A stretch of DNA of 8,070 bases from Candidatus Bathyarchaeota archaeon (GTDB lineage Archaea; Thermoproteota; Bathyarchaeia; Bathyarchaeales; UBA233): contig QMXC01000042.1 in the NCBI GenBank assembly GCA_003661945.1, positions 1-8,070 of the forward strand. Reading direction: 5' to 3'. Under the pieces are notes generated by a model. That model was given only the letters and a program-made list of their open reading frames with translations. It did no database searches and was not told where the DNA came from. Positions 1 through 6,669 of the stretch are shown in pieces. Position 1 is the first letter of the stretch; the number at the start of each line of letters is the position of its first letter. The position numbers and the translations under genes are program-made.

Positions 1-86
1 GTTTCCTTAGTTTGGTTATATTCTGGCGTGGGAATATTTTGCGGTTTGCAATTATGGATATATCTGGTTTTTCGAGTTTATTTTCT

Positions 87-102
87 GGAGGGGTCAGAGG
101 AG
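87..102 (+). promoter_or_regulatory. Ribosome binding site for the small HExxH gene
   Basis: GGAGGGG at 87-93 leaves 9 bases before ATG 103, and a second purine run (AGAGGAG, 96-102) abuts the start. This is the best argument for starting at 103 rather than at GTG 28, which has no comparable site before it. A TATA-like GATATATC at about 57-64 would place a transcript start near 85-90, consistent with a short leader, but that promoter is only a guess. Confidence 0.5.
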
Positions 103-318
103 ATGCGGAGAAGGCGTGTGGAGTTCCGTTTTTGTTTTCCGCCCATTTACGGGGTTTATGATACTGGAGAAGGGGTTATCTACGTGTTTGGGGAGCATGA
201 CGGTAAGATTGAGGATGTTTTGAGCCATGAAGTTTTGCATTGGGTTGTGCAGAAGCTGGCTGGGAAGAAGGCGAGTTTGCAGCTGGATAATATTCCGCCG
301 GAATGGTTGAGAGCGTAG
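103..318 (+). CDS. Small HExxH (zincin-like) protein of unknown function
   Basis: This 71-residue protein carries HEVLHWVV at residues 42-49, a classic HExxH zinc-protease signature with hydrophobic neighbours, in which H42 and H46 would bind zinc and E43 would be the catalytic base. A small conserved-looking tail follows (AGKKAS, then LQLDNI at 59-64); D62 is a possible third ligand, but that is a guess. The N-terminus is a basic MRRRR stretch followed by beta-like sequence. The ATG at 103 was chosen because GGAGGGG lies 9 bases before it and AGAGGAG abuts it. The same frame is open upstream to base 1, with a GTG at 28 and a hydrophobic stretch, so a longer membrane-anchored form cannot be excluded. 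I do not recognise a named family. At 71 residues it is far smaller than ordinary metallopeptidases and may be a minimal zincin, an inactive binding protein, or part of a toxin or regulatory system. The M32 gene follows 94 bases downstream on the same strand. Confidence 0.6.
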   Translation: MRRRRVEFRFCFPPIYGVYDTGEGVIYVFGEHDGKIEDVLSHEVLHWVVQKLAGKKASLQLDNIPPEWLRA

Positions 319-329
319 CGTAGAAGATT

Positions 330-360
330 TTTGAGGGTTCGCTTTTCGGGTTTCCTCAAA
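330..360 (+). terminator. Possible hairpin after the small HExxH gene
   Basis: TTTGAGG at 330-336 is the perfect reverse complement of CCTCAAA at 354-360, giving a 7-bp stem with a 17-base loop in the 94-base gap between two same-strand genes. A T-run (328-332) lies at its left foot. It could help end transcription of the small gene. Archaeal terminators are mainly U-tracts and the stem is short, so chance is a real alternative. Confidence 0.25.
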
Positions 361-412
361 GCTTATTTCTGTTAACTGCGTATTCCACATTTCTCTAAAG
401 GAGAAAAAGGAA
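361..412 (+). promoter_or_regulatory. Possible promoter and ribosome binding site of the M32 gene
   Basis: CTTATTT at about 362-368 resembles an archaeal TATA element; a transcript starting about 26 bases on (near 390) would leave a roughly 22-base leader. AAAGGAG at 397-403 is a good ribosome binding site 9 bases before ATG 413, followed by a second AAGG. The ribosome binding site is well supported; the TATA call is weak. Confidence 0.4.
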
Positions 413-1957
413 ATGGCAACAGTAAGCGAGGCTTTGAGCTCTGCGTATAACGAGTTAATGGGGAGAGTTAGGGAAATAGTTGTTTTTCAGTCGGCGGTTT
501 CGGTGCTTCATTGGGACATGGAAACGTATATGCCGCCTAGAGGGATTGTTCTTCGAAGCCAGCAGCTGTCGTTGCTGAGTCGAATTGGGCATAGAATGAT
601 TACGAGCCCTGAAATCGGAAAACTGCTACAAAGGATTATGGAGCATCCTGAATACGATAGGCTAGATGAAGTGCAGAGGAGAAACGTATATCTCGTCAAA
701 AAGCACTACGACGAACAGACCAAACTGCCCGAAAAACTCGTGGCTGAAACAGCGAAGCAGCAAGCGATAACCACGGAGATTTGGAAGAAAGCTAAAGCCG
801 CGAAAAACTACGCTGTGTTTAAGCCGGAGCTTGAAAAACTGGTTGAGCTGAGAAAGGAAGCTGCTGAGATTCTGATGGAGGTAAAGAAGACTGCAACGCC
901 CTACGACGCGCTCATCGACATCTTCGAACCGAAGACAACATCCGAGGAAATAGCGAAAACCTTTGACGAGTTGAAAAAAGGGTTAATCGCCATACTGGAA
1001 AAATGTCAAACAGCGCCTCGGCAGCCGGACGTAACGGTTCTTAAACGCCGAGTGCCCATAGAGGTTCAACGTCGAATTTCTGTTTCCCTCGCCGAATTTA
1101 TTGGTTACGACACGAAATCAAGTAAGGCTGGAGGCAGAATTGACGAGACGGAGCACCCGTTCACAACCGGATATTATGATGACGTACGAATCACAACGCA
1201 TTATTACGAGGACAACCCTTTCTCGTCTATCTTTTCGGTGCTACACGAAGGCGGACACGCGCTTTACGAGCAAAACTTAAATCCGGAATGGATTTACCAG
1301 CCTGTTGGAACCGCTTGCTCCTCCGGGTTCCATGAGTCTCAATCACGTTTCGTGGAAAACATCGTTGGAAGGTCACGTGAGTTCTGGACATACTATTTCC
1401 CCATATTAAATGAGCTGACGGGAAACGCTTTCTCAAACGTTCAGTTAGACCAGCTTGTTCACGCGGTAAACTGCGTTAGACCTTCAAAGATACGGGTGGA
1501 AGCCGACGAGGTAACCTACTGCCTCCACATAATCATAAGGTTCGAAATTGAACAAGACCTATTCGCTGGAAAAGTCGCGGTGGCAGAGCTCCCCGAAGTG
1601 TGGAACCAAAAATACGCCGAGTATTTAGGGGTAAAAATCGAAAACGACTCGGAAGGCGTGATGCAGGACACACATTGGGCTAGCGGACTTTACGGGTATT
1701 TCCCAAGCTACGCGTTAGGCAATGTTTACAGCGGACAAATCTTGGCAAGGCTGGAGAAAGACTTACCGGACTGGAAGACACAGCTTGCAAAAGGCAAGTT
1801 TCACCATGTCAAAAAATGGTTGACAAAAAACATTTACATGTACGGCAACCTTTACGACCCAATTGACCTACTGAAGAAGATAACAGGTGAAGGAATCAAC
1901 GTTAAGCATTATCTCGCGTACTTGGACAAGAAATATTCAGAGCTGTACGGATACTAA
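413..1957 (+). CDS. M32 family metallocarboxypeptidase (thermostable carboxypeptidase Taq type)
   Basis: This 514-residue enzyme is complete and has the usual family length of about 500. M32 enzymes release C-terminal amino acids from peptides with broad specificity, using one divalent metal (zinc or cobalt) in a mostly helical, dimeric cytoplasmic protein. All family motifs are visible in order: HPF at 248-250, DVRITT at 257-262, HEGGH at 278-282 (metal ligands H278 and H282, catalytic E279), HESQSRF from 307 (E308 is the third ligand, 30 residues after H278 as in the Pyrococcus enzyme), IRVEADEVTY further on, and GVMQDTHW at 415-422. There is no signal peptide, so it acts in the cytoplasm, probably finishing the breakdown of imported oligopeptides. 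ATG 413 follows a good ribosome binding site. The stop overlaps the stop of the convergent synthetase gene by 4 bases. Base use is odd: the first 250 or so bases are G/T-rich on the coding strand and the rest is A/C-rich. Confidence 0.96.
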   Translation: MATVSEALSSAYNELMGRVREIVVFQSAVSVLHWDMETYMPPRGIVLRSQQLSLLSRIGHRMITSPEIGKLLQRIMEHPEYDRLDEVQRRNVYLVKKHYDEQTKLPEKLVAETAKQQAITTEIWKKAKAAKNYAVFKPELEKLVELRKEAAEILMEVKKTATPYDALIDIFEPKTTSEEIAKTFDELKKGLIAILEKCQTAPRQPDVTVLKRRVPIEVQRRISVSLAEFIGYDTKSSKAGGRIDETEHPFTTGYYDDVRITTHYYEDNPFSSIFSVLHEGGHALYEQNLNPEWIYQPVGTACSSGFHESQSRFVENIVGRSREFWTYYFPILNELTGNAFSNVQLDQLVHAVNCVRPSKIRVEADEVTYCLHIIIRFEIEQDLFAGKVAVAELPEVWNQKYAEYLGVKIENDSEGVMQDTHWASGLYGYFPSYALGNVYSGQILARLEKDLPDWKTQLAKGKFHHVKKWLTKNIYMYGNLYDPIDLLKKITGEGINVKHYLAYLDKKYSELYGY

Positions 1958-3852
1958 ACCTGCACCGCCCTTTTTATTTCCTCTATAGCTGTTTCGTCTT
2001 CAATCGTGGAGTAGTCGCCTAACTGCTGGTTGGTCACTATCGCTTTTATCAGTCTCCTCATGATTTTTCCGCTCCGGGTCTTCGGAAGCTTGCTCACGAA
2101 GTACACGTCGCCTACTATTACTATTGGACCTAAAGTTTTCTTCACCAAGCCCCGCAGCTCTTCTTTCAGTTTTTCGCTCGGCGAGAATTCGTTTCTTAAC
2201 ACTACGAAGGCGCATGCTGTTTCGCCTTTAAGCGGGTCAGGTTTCCCAACCACGGCGGCTTCAGCTACTGCTGGGTGTTTGAGCAAGGCGCTTTCGATTT
2301 CTATGGTCCCTATTCGATGCGCCGCTATCTTTATTACTTCGTCCACGCGCCCCACAAACCATATGTAGCCATCTTCGTCCTTTATTGCTGCGTCACCCGT
2401 ATAGTAAACGCCGGGAATTCTGTTCCAATACTCGCGGAAATACCGTTCCTCATTCCGCCAAATGGTTGGGGTTAACCCTGGAAACGGTCTTCTACAGATG
2501 AAATGCCCCTTGACCCCGGGCGGAACGGGGCGGCCTTCGTCGTCTACGACGTCGGCGTCTACTCCGGGTAGGGGAATTGTTGCTGACCCGGGTTTGGTGG
2601 GTAGCAGCGCGATGCCGTAGGGGTTGCCGACCATTGGTCCGCTGCTTTCTGTCTGCCACATATGATCGATTACCGGAACTCTGTCTTCAAGAACTTTTTT
2701 CTGAAGCCATTCCCAAGCCGGCGGGTTTAAAACCTCGCCGGCGCAAACCACGAGTTCCAGGGAGCTCAAATCATGCTTTTTGGGCCATTCGTCTCCGTAT
2801 TTCATTAGAGCTCGAACGGCTGTTGGAGAGGTGAAAATCCGGGTGACCCCGTGTTTTTCGATTATGTGCCACCATATGTCAGGCGCCGGATGGTCGGGGA
2901 CCCCTTCGTACATTATGGTGGAGCATCCAAATAGAAGCGGAGCGTACACGACGTAGCTGTGTCCAACTATCCAGCCTATGTCCGAGGTTGCCCACCACAC
3001 GTCGTTCTCGTTCATTCCGTAGACCCATTTCGCCATAGCGTAAATATACACCTGGTATCCGCCGTGTAGATGAACCACGCCTTTCGGCTTAGCTGTTGTT
3101 CCCGAAGTGTAAAGAATGAACGCTGGCTCATCAGCCCGTGTTTGCACTGCTTCAACACTTGTTCCTCTTCCTTTTTCCAAGGCTTCTTCCCAGAGCATGT
3201 CTCTTTCCGGTGTCATAGGCAGCTCCTTTTCGCTGCGTTTGAGCATTATCACGTGTTTCACGGTTTTTCCAGCGGTTTCGAGAGCCTTGTCAACGACGGG
3301 TTTCAACGGGACTTCGCGTCCCCTTCTGTAGCCTACATCAGCGGTTACTACTATTTTTGATTCCGCGTCGGCTATTCTTTCAGCTAGCGCTCCGTATCCG
3401 AAGCCTCCGAAAACAACAGAGTGCATTGCCCCAAGCCGGGTAGTCGCGAGCATGGCAACCGCGGCTTCAGGAACCATAGGCATATAGATCGTTACGCGGT
3501 CGCCTCGTTCTACGCCTAAGGCTTTCAAAGCTGCGGCAAACCTTTTCACCTCGAAGTGAAGCTGGTTGTATGTTAAAACTTTGTTGGGCAGTCCTTCGCC
3601 GTTTTCATATATTATTGCAGCTCGGTTTCCCCTACCGCGTTTTACGTTATAATCCACACAGTTATACGATAGGTTTGTTAATCCACCTTCAAACCATTTG
3701 AAACGCGGATAATCCCAGGTGAAAACCTTGTCCCACCGTTTAAACCAGTAAAGCTCTTCAGCTATTTCTCCCCAAAAACCTTCAGTGTCATCTAAAGCAC
3801 GTTTAAGCATCCACCGCAACTTGGGAGGAAAATACACACCGCCTTTGCTCAA
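1954..3852 (-). CDS. AMP-forming short-chain acyl-CoA synthetase (acetyl/propionyl-CoA synthetase-like)
   Basis: This 632-residue member of the ANL adenylate-forming family activates a short carboxylic acid with ATP and CoA, releasing AMP and pyrophosphate. Visible motifs are an N-terminal Acs-type cap with FWGEIAEEL (about 26-34), the P-loop YTSGTTAKPKG (248-258), DIGWIVGHSY (291-300), AGEVLNPPAW (371-380), MWQTES (398-403), YTGD (484-487), GRVDEVIK (501-508) with the domain-hinge aspartate at D504, AHRIGT (511-516) and PKTRSGK with catalytic K596. W399 at the acyl-pocket tryptophan position indicates a short acyl substrate. Compared with canonical Acs, the pocket valine is A371, the pocket threonine is V296, and the usual GHR is AHR, so propionate or 3-hydroxypropionate is as likely as acetate. 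Translation begins at TTG 3850-3852, chosen for the GAGGT 7 bases upstream; the first internal ATG (residue 15) lacks a good site. No gene partner shares its strand here. Confidence 0.93.
   Translation of the reverse strand: MSKGGVYFPPKLRWMLKRALDDTEGFWGEIAEELYWFKRWDKVFTWDYPRFKWFEGGLTNLSYNCVDYNVKRGRGNRAAIIYENGEGLPNKVLTYNQLHFEVKRFAAALKALGVERGDRVTIYMPMVPEAAVAMLATTRLGAMHSVVFGGFGYGALAERIADAESKIVVTADVGYRRGREVPLKPVVDKALETAGKTVKHVIMLKRSEKELPMTPERDMLWEEALEKGRGTSVEAVQTRADEPAFILYTSGTTAKPKGVVHLHGGYQVYIYAMAKWVYGMNENDVWWATSDIGWIVGHSYVVYAPLLFGCSTIMYEGVPDHPAPDIWWHIIEKHGVTRIFTSPTAVRALMKYGDEWPKKHDLSSLELVVCAGEVLNPPAWEWLQKKVLEDRVPVIDHMWQTESSGPMVGNPYGIALLPTKPGSATIPLPGVDADVVDDEGRPVPPGVKGHFICRRPFPGLTPTIWRNEERYFREYWNRIPGVYYTGDAAIKDEDGYIWFVGRVDEVIKIAAHRIGTIEIESALLKHPAVAEAAVVGKPDPLKGETACAFVVLRNEFSPSEKLKEELRGLVKKTLGPIVIVGDVYFVSKLPKTRSGKIMRRLIKAIVTNQQLGDYSTIEDETAIEEIKRAVQV
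1971..1979 (+). terminator. T-rich tract just past the M32 stop
   Basis: TTTTTATTT begins 14 bases after the M32 stop codon. U-rich tracts are the main intrinsic termination signal in archaea, so this could end the M32 transcript. It lies inside the antisense strand of the synthetase coding region, where the tract also encodes the lysine/isoleucine-rich end of that protein, so its composition may only reflect coding. Confidence 0.3.
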
Positions 3853-3864
3853 ACCTCTAACCTC
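3853..3864 (-). promoter_or_regulatory. Tandem ribosome binding site deciding the TTG start
   Basis: On the minus strand the sequence reads GAGGTTAGAGGT, running straight into TTG 3852-3850. The upstream GAGGT (3864-3860) is 7 bases from the TTG, ideal spacing; the second copy (3857-3853) abuts the start. This supports the TTG start over the ATG at 3808-3810. Confidence 0.6.
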
Positions 3865-4007
3865 GAATCAGAACAACTACCGAACAACTCATTTACTAAT
3901 TTTTTGGTTAACAACCTTCGCATTCTCCAATAAGAAAATTATAGAAAAAACCTTCCAAAAGATTTTCAAACTGGAACAGCGCTATTTCCTAACGCTTAAA
4001 ATATGAT
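3865..4007. promoter_or_regulatory. AT-rich divergent promoter region between synthetase and subtilase
   Basis: Two divergent genes must start their transcripts here. For the subtilase, AAATTATAG at about 3936-3944 is a possible TATA element, giving a leader of roughly 50 bases; the TTAAAATAT at 3996-4004 is too close to the start to drive an mRNA containing the ribosome binding site. For the synthetase, the minus strand of 3896-3908 reads CCAAAAAATTAGT, a weak TATA-like run at suitable distance. Two GAACAACT copies (3871-3878 and 3882-3889) lie 11 bases apart, one helical turn, between that element and the synthetase start, and GGTTAACAACC (3906-3916) is a short dyad. No gene is visible in the gap. 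Confidence 0.35.
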
Positions 4008-4020
4008 AGAGGAAAAACAC
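4008..4020 (+). promoter_or_regulatory. Ribosome binding site setting the subtilase start at 4021
   Basis: AGAGG (4008-4012) followed by an 8-base spacer leads to ATG 4021. An in-frame ATG at 4003 would add six residues (MIEEKH) but would contain this site inside the gene and has nothing comparable upstream. The start at 4021 also gives a signal peptide beginning MKK, which is more typical. Confidence 0.6.
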
Positions 4021-6603
4021 ATGAAAAAATACGCCGAGATAGGGTTTATGACAAGGAACTTTGGAGCAACTTTGCTGATAGCTGTAATGGCGATATCCGT
4101 GTTGAACTCGGTTCTAGTTCTAACAGCGGCTCAAACTTCTGCGCAAACAACGGCAGCAACGGGCATAACGAAAATAGCTCCAACACTTCTAAGCAAAATC
4201 GGAAAAAGCGGCATGGTAAACGTGTTAATTGAAACGTATACGAAAGATTATTCTAGCGTGGTCTCTGACATCAACATGCTTGGAGGAAAAGTTACCCACG
4301 AATACAGCCACGTCAAGGCGTTAGCAGCCTCCATTCCAGCTGACAAGGTATTTCAATTAGCCAAAAACAGCGACGTGAAAAGAATTTATTACGATGAAAA
4401 AAGAATGGTTGCGAGCAGCCCCAACTTGTTCTTTGGAAGAAACAGCGGCTTCAAAAACTTCGAACCCGAGGCGGGAATCCCCATTCCGCTGACCGGAGAA
4501 TATAAAGAAGTTTCCATAACGCATGAACAGCTCGCTGCCTTAGAGCCGAACACCTACTGGAACCCAACAGCCATGGAAGCCACACCCATCTGGGACGAAG
4601 GATACATGGGTCAAGACTCGTTGGTGGTGATTATCGACACGGGCATATGGACTGGACACTTCATGTTTGCGGACACCAATGTCACAGGCGGTATTGACAT
4701 AAGCGCTGATGTTGGAACCGAATTCGAAGGATGGGACAAAGAAACAAACCATTATCACGGAAGCCATGTAGCCGGAATCCTAGCAGGAGCGGGAGGCATA
4801 ATCGTGCCTGAAGACGACCCGCTCGCAGTCGCCATCGAAATGTACACGGGTGAAACGCTGCCAGAGTATGAACCCGGCTACAAGATAATCTGGCTTCTAG
4901 GAATGGCACCGGAGGCAGCACTGTACATAATCAAAGTGTTCGACCACACTGGAGGACCCACACCAGAATCCACCATATTAGAAGCGCTTGACTACGTGGC
5001 CGACATGAAAGAAAACCAAGGCATAGACGTTGACGTAGTCAGCATGAGCCTAGGAGGACCAACGCTCTACGACGGACGTGACGTTGAAGACCAGCTCGTA
5101 GACTACTTAACTTCTCTCGGAATCACCGTTGTCGCAGCAGCCGGCAACGATGGGCCAGCATCCATGACGGTTAGCAGTCCGGGTTCCGCTAACACTGCGA
5201 TAACGGTCGCTGCGGCAGCCCATCCGGTCAACACGAGAGTGTTCTGGGACGTTTACTACGAGTGGCCCGGAATTGGATACTACCTTTACACGAGTGAAGA
5301 ACCCCAGATTTACGCTTTCAGCAGTCGTGGACCAACGTCGGACGGTCGAGGAAAACCAACCGTGTCAGCTACAGGGCTATTCGTATTGTCAGCCTATCCG
5401 CCTGCTGGCGAAGGTGGACTCGCATGGGTTTCGGGAACTTCTATGGCGACGCCGGCGGTTTCCGGCGCCGTAGCCCTGCTAAACAGCTACGCAGAAAACA
5501 ATACTTTAGGTGCTAGCCCGCAAGACTATAAAGAAGCAGTAACCAGTGGCGCTGTCTGGCTGACGGGATACAGCGAATACGACCAAGGCGCGGGATACTT
5601 AAACGCTTCCGGAGCGTTGGAAGCGCTAAAAACAGACCCGGAGTATGGAACTTTGCCTCCAGATTTGCCTCCTGAAGGCCAGCTTGAGGACATTACGAAC
5701 ATACCGATAGTGGGCTCCGGAGAATACACGACGACGATCACAGATTTGGCTCCGGGACACAAAGAAGAGTTCATATTTGAAGTTACTGAAGCTACGAACA
5801 GCGTTATGCTTAACGTCAGCGTCACAGATTTAGGCGAAGACCCATTAGTCATGAATAGCTTTGAAGTCTACATCCAAAGCGCGAAGCGCACTTATTACGA
5901 CTACTACATAGACAGCGCCAATGTTTACGGCGACGCATGGTTCTTTTTAGCAGATGAAGAAACAACCTGGGGCGGAGACACTTACGGAGTTTACTTCAAC
6001 TCGCACGTCATCGAACCCGGCTACATGAAAATAGTCATTGAAAACGACTGGACAAGCTACGATTCGATATCAGGCAACATAACAATCAAAGTGACGGAAG
6101 GAGCCCTACCGTTCCCACCGGACTTCGTCTACTCCGAAGAGATTGCTGAAGGCGAAGAGTTAGAAATCAACGTTCCAGTTCCCGAGTGGGCGGGAAAAAC
6201 AATAATCGAACTCTGGTGGCTGCGAAACTGGAGCACTTATCCCACGTCAGACCTTGACCTAATCGTATTCTGGGACGAGGGACCCAACTTCGATGGAGCG
6301 ACACTTAACTCTCCAGAAAGAGTAGTAATACGTAACCCAACCACGCTAACGGTGATCGTCTCAGTATACCAAATCTACGCGGCAAACGAGACCTTCGAAC
6401 TGAAAGTCTACTTCTACATACTAGGCGACGTCAACTGCGACGGAAAAGTAGATACCAGAGACCTAAGCGAGGCTGCTACAGCATTCGGTTCTTACTTAGG
6501 AGACGTTCGATGGAACCCGAATGCAGACGTTAACTGCGACGGCGTCGTAGACATAAGAGACCTTGCGCTAATAGCCAGCAACTTCGGAAAAACAAAACTC
6601 TAA
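4021..6603 (+). CDS. Secreted S8 subtilisin-like serine protease with C-terminal dockerin
   Basis: This 860-residue exported protease is complete. Domains: signal peptide (about 1-42; hydrophobic core 15-34, likely cleaved near TAAQTSA); inhibitor-I9-like propeptide (about 62-130); S8 catalytic domain (about 180-540); two beta-sandwich-like domains (about 565-694 and 700-800, the second with PPC-like TSDLDL); dockerin (802-856). The catalytic triad is intact: D206 in DTG, H246 in HGSHVAG, S474 in GTSMATP, with oxyanion N376 in AAAGND. An acidic insertion of about 36 residues lies between HGSHVAGILAG and GMAPEA, and an aromatic-rich one before SSRGP. Several N-glycosylation sequons (NVT, NNT, NAS, NVS, NIT, NWS, NET) suit an extracellular protein. 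There is no C-terminal membrane anchor, so attachment would depend on a cohesin partner. The role is probably degradation of external protein. A second, convergent subtilase lies next to it. Confidence 0.95.
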   Translation: MKKYAEIGFMTRNFGATLLIAVMAISVLNSVLVLTAAQTSAQTTAATGITKIAPTLLSKIGKSGMVNVLIETYTKDYSSVVSDINMLGGKVTHEYSHVKALAASIPADKVFQLAKNSDVKRIYYDEKRMVASSPNLFFGRNSGFKNFEPEAGIPIPLTGEYKEVSITHEQLAALEPNTYWNPTAMEATPIWDEGYMGQDSLVVIIDTGIWTGHFMFADTNVTGGIDISADVGTEFEGWDKETNHYHGSHVAGILAGAGGIIVPEDDPLAVAIEMYTGETLPEYEPGYKIIWLLGMAPEAALYIIKVFDHTGGPTPESTILEALDYVADMKENQGIDVDVVSMSLGGPTLYDGRDVEDQLVDYLTSLGITVVAAAGNDGPASMTVSSPGSANTAITVAAAAHPVNTRVFWDVYYEWPGIGYYLYTSEEPQIYAFSSRGPTSDGRGKPTVSATGLFVLSAYPPAGEGGLAWVSGTSMATPAVSGAVALLNSYAENNTLGASPQDYKEAVTSGAVWLTGYSEYDQGAGYLNASGALEALKTDPEYGTLPPDLPPEGQLEDITNIPIVGSGEYTTTITDLAPGHKEEFIFEVTEATNSVMLNVSVTDLGEDPLVMNSFEVYIQSAKRTYYDYYIDSANVYGDAWFFLADEETTWGGDTYGVYFNSHVIEPGYMKIVIENDWTSYDSISGNITIKVTEGALPFPPDFVYSEEIAEGEELEINVPVPEWAGKTIIELWWLRNWSTYPTSDLDLIVFWDEGPNFDGATLNSPERVVIRNPTTLTVIVSVYQIYAANETFELKVYFYILGDVNCDGKVDTRDLSEAATAFGSYLGDVRWNPNADVNCDGVVDIRDLALIASNFGKTKL
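6421..6597 (+). repeat. Dockerin domain: two calcium-binding repeats at the subtilase C-terminus
   Basis: Two copies of the type I dockerin loop are visible: DVNCDGKVDTRDL (6427-6465) and DVNCDGVVDIRDL (6526-6564), 99 bases apart, each followed by a short helix ending in FG. Positions 1, 3, 5, 9 and 12 of each loop are D, N, D, D, D, the expected calcium ligands. Dockerins bind cohesin domains of scaffold or surface proteins. Both loops hold a cysteine at position 4, and these are the only cysteines in the whole protein. No cohesin is encoded in this window. Confidence 0.9.
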
Positions 6604-6650
6604 ATTTCTCTCCTTCCTTTTTCTTTTCATGCAGAAAAAGAGGGGAAGAG
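6604..6650. terminator. Bidirectional hairpin between convergent subtilases
   Basis: The 66-base gap holds CTTTTTCT (6617-6624) and its exact reverse complement AGAAAAAG (6633-6640), an 8-bp stem with an 8-base loop, extendable outward with mismatches. T-tracts appear on the plus strand (6618-6628) and, from the other arm, on the minus strand, so either transcript would end in U-rich RNA. This fits a shared terminator for the two convergent genes. Confidence 0.6.
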
Positions 6651-6669
6651 TATTATTAAGGACTGGAGT

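Noticed and set aside
3808..3810. ATG (residue 15) as the synthetase start
   Set aside because: There is no properly spaced ribosome binding site before it, while TTG 3850-3852 has GAGGT 7 bases upstream.
4003..4005. ATG 4003 as the subtilase start
   Set aside because: ATG 4021 has AGAGG at ideal spacing and gives a more typical MKK signal peptide.
3785..4006. 73-codon plus-strand reading frame across the synthetase start and the divergent gap
   Set aside because: Half of it is antisense to the well-supported synthetase N-terminus, it has no ribosome binding site, and the rest is low-complexity AT-rich sequence.
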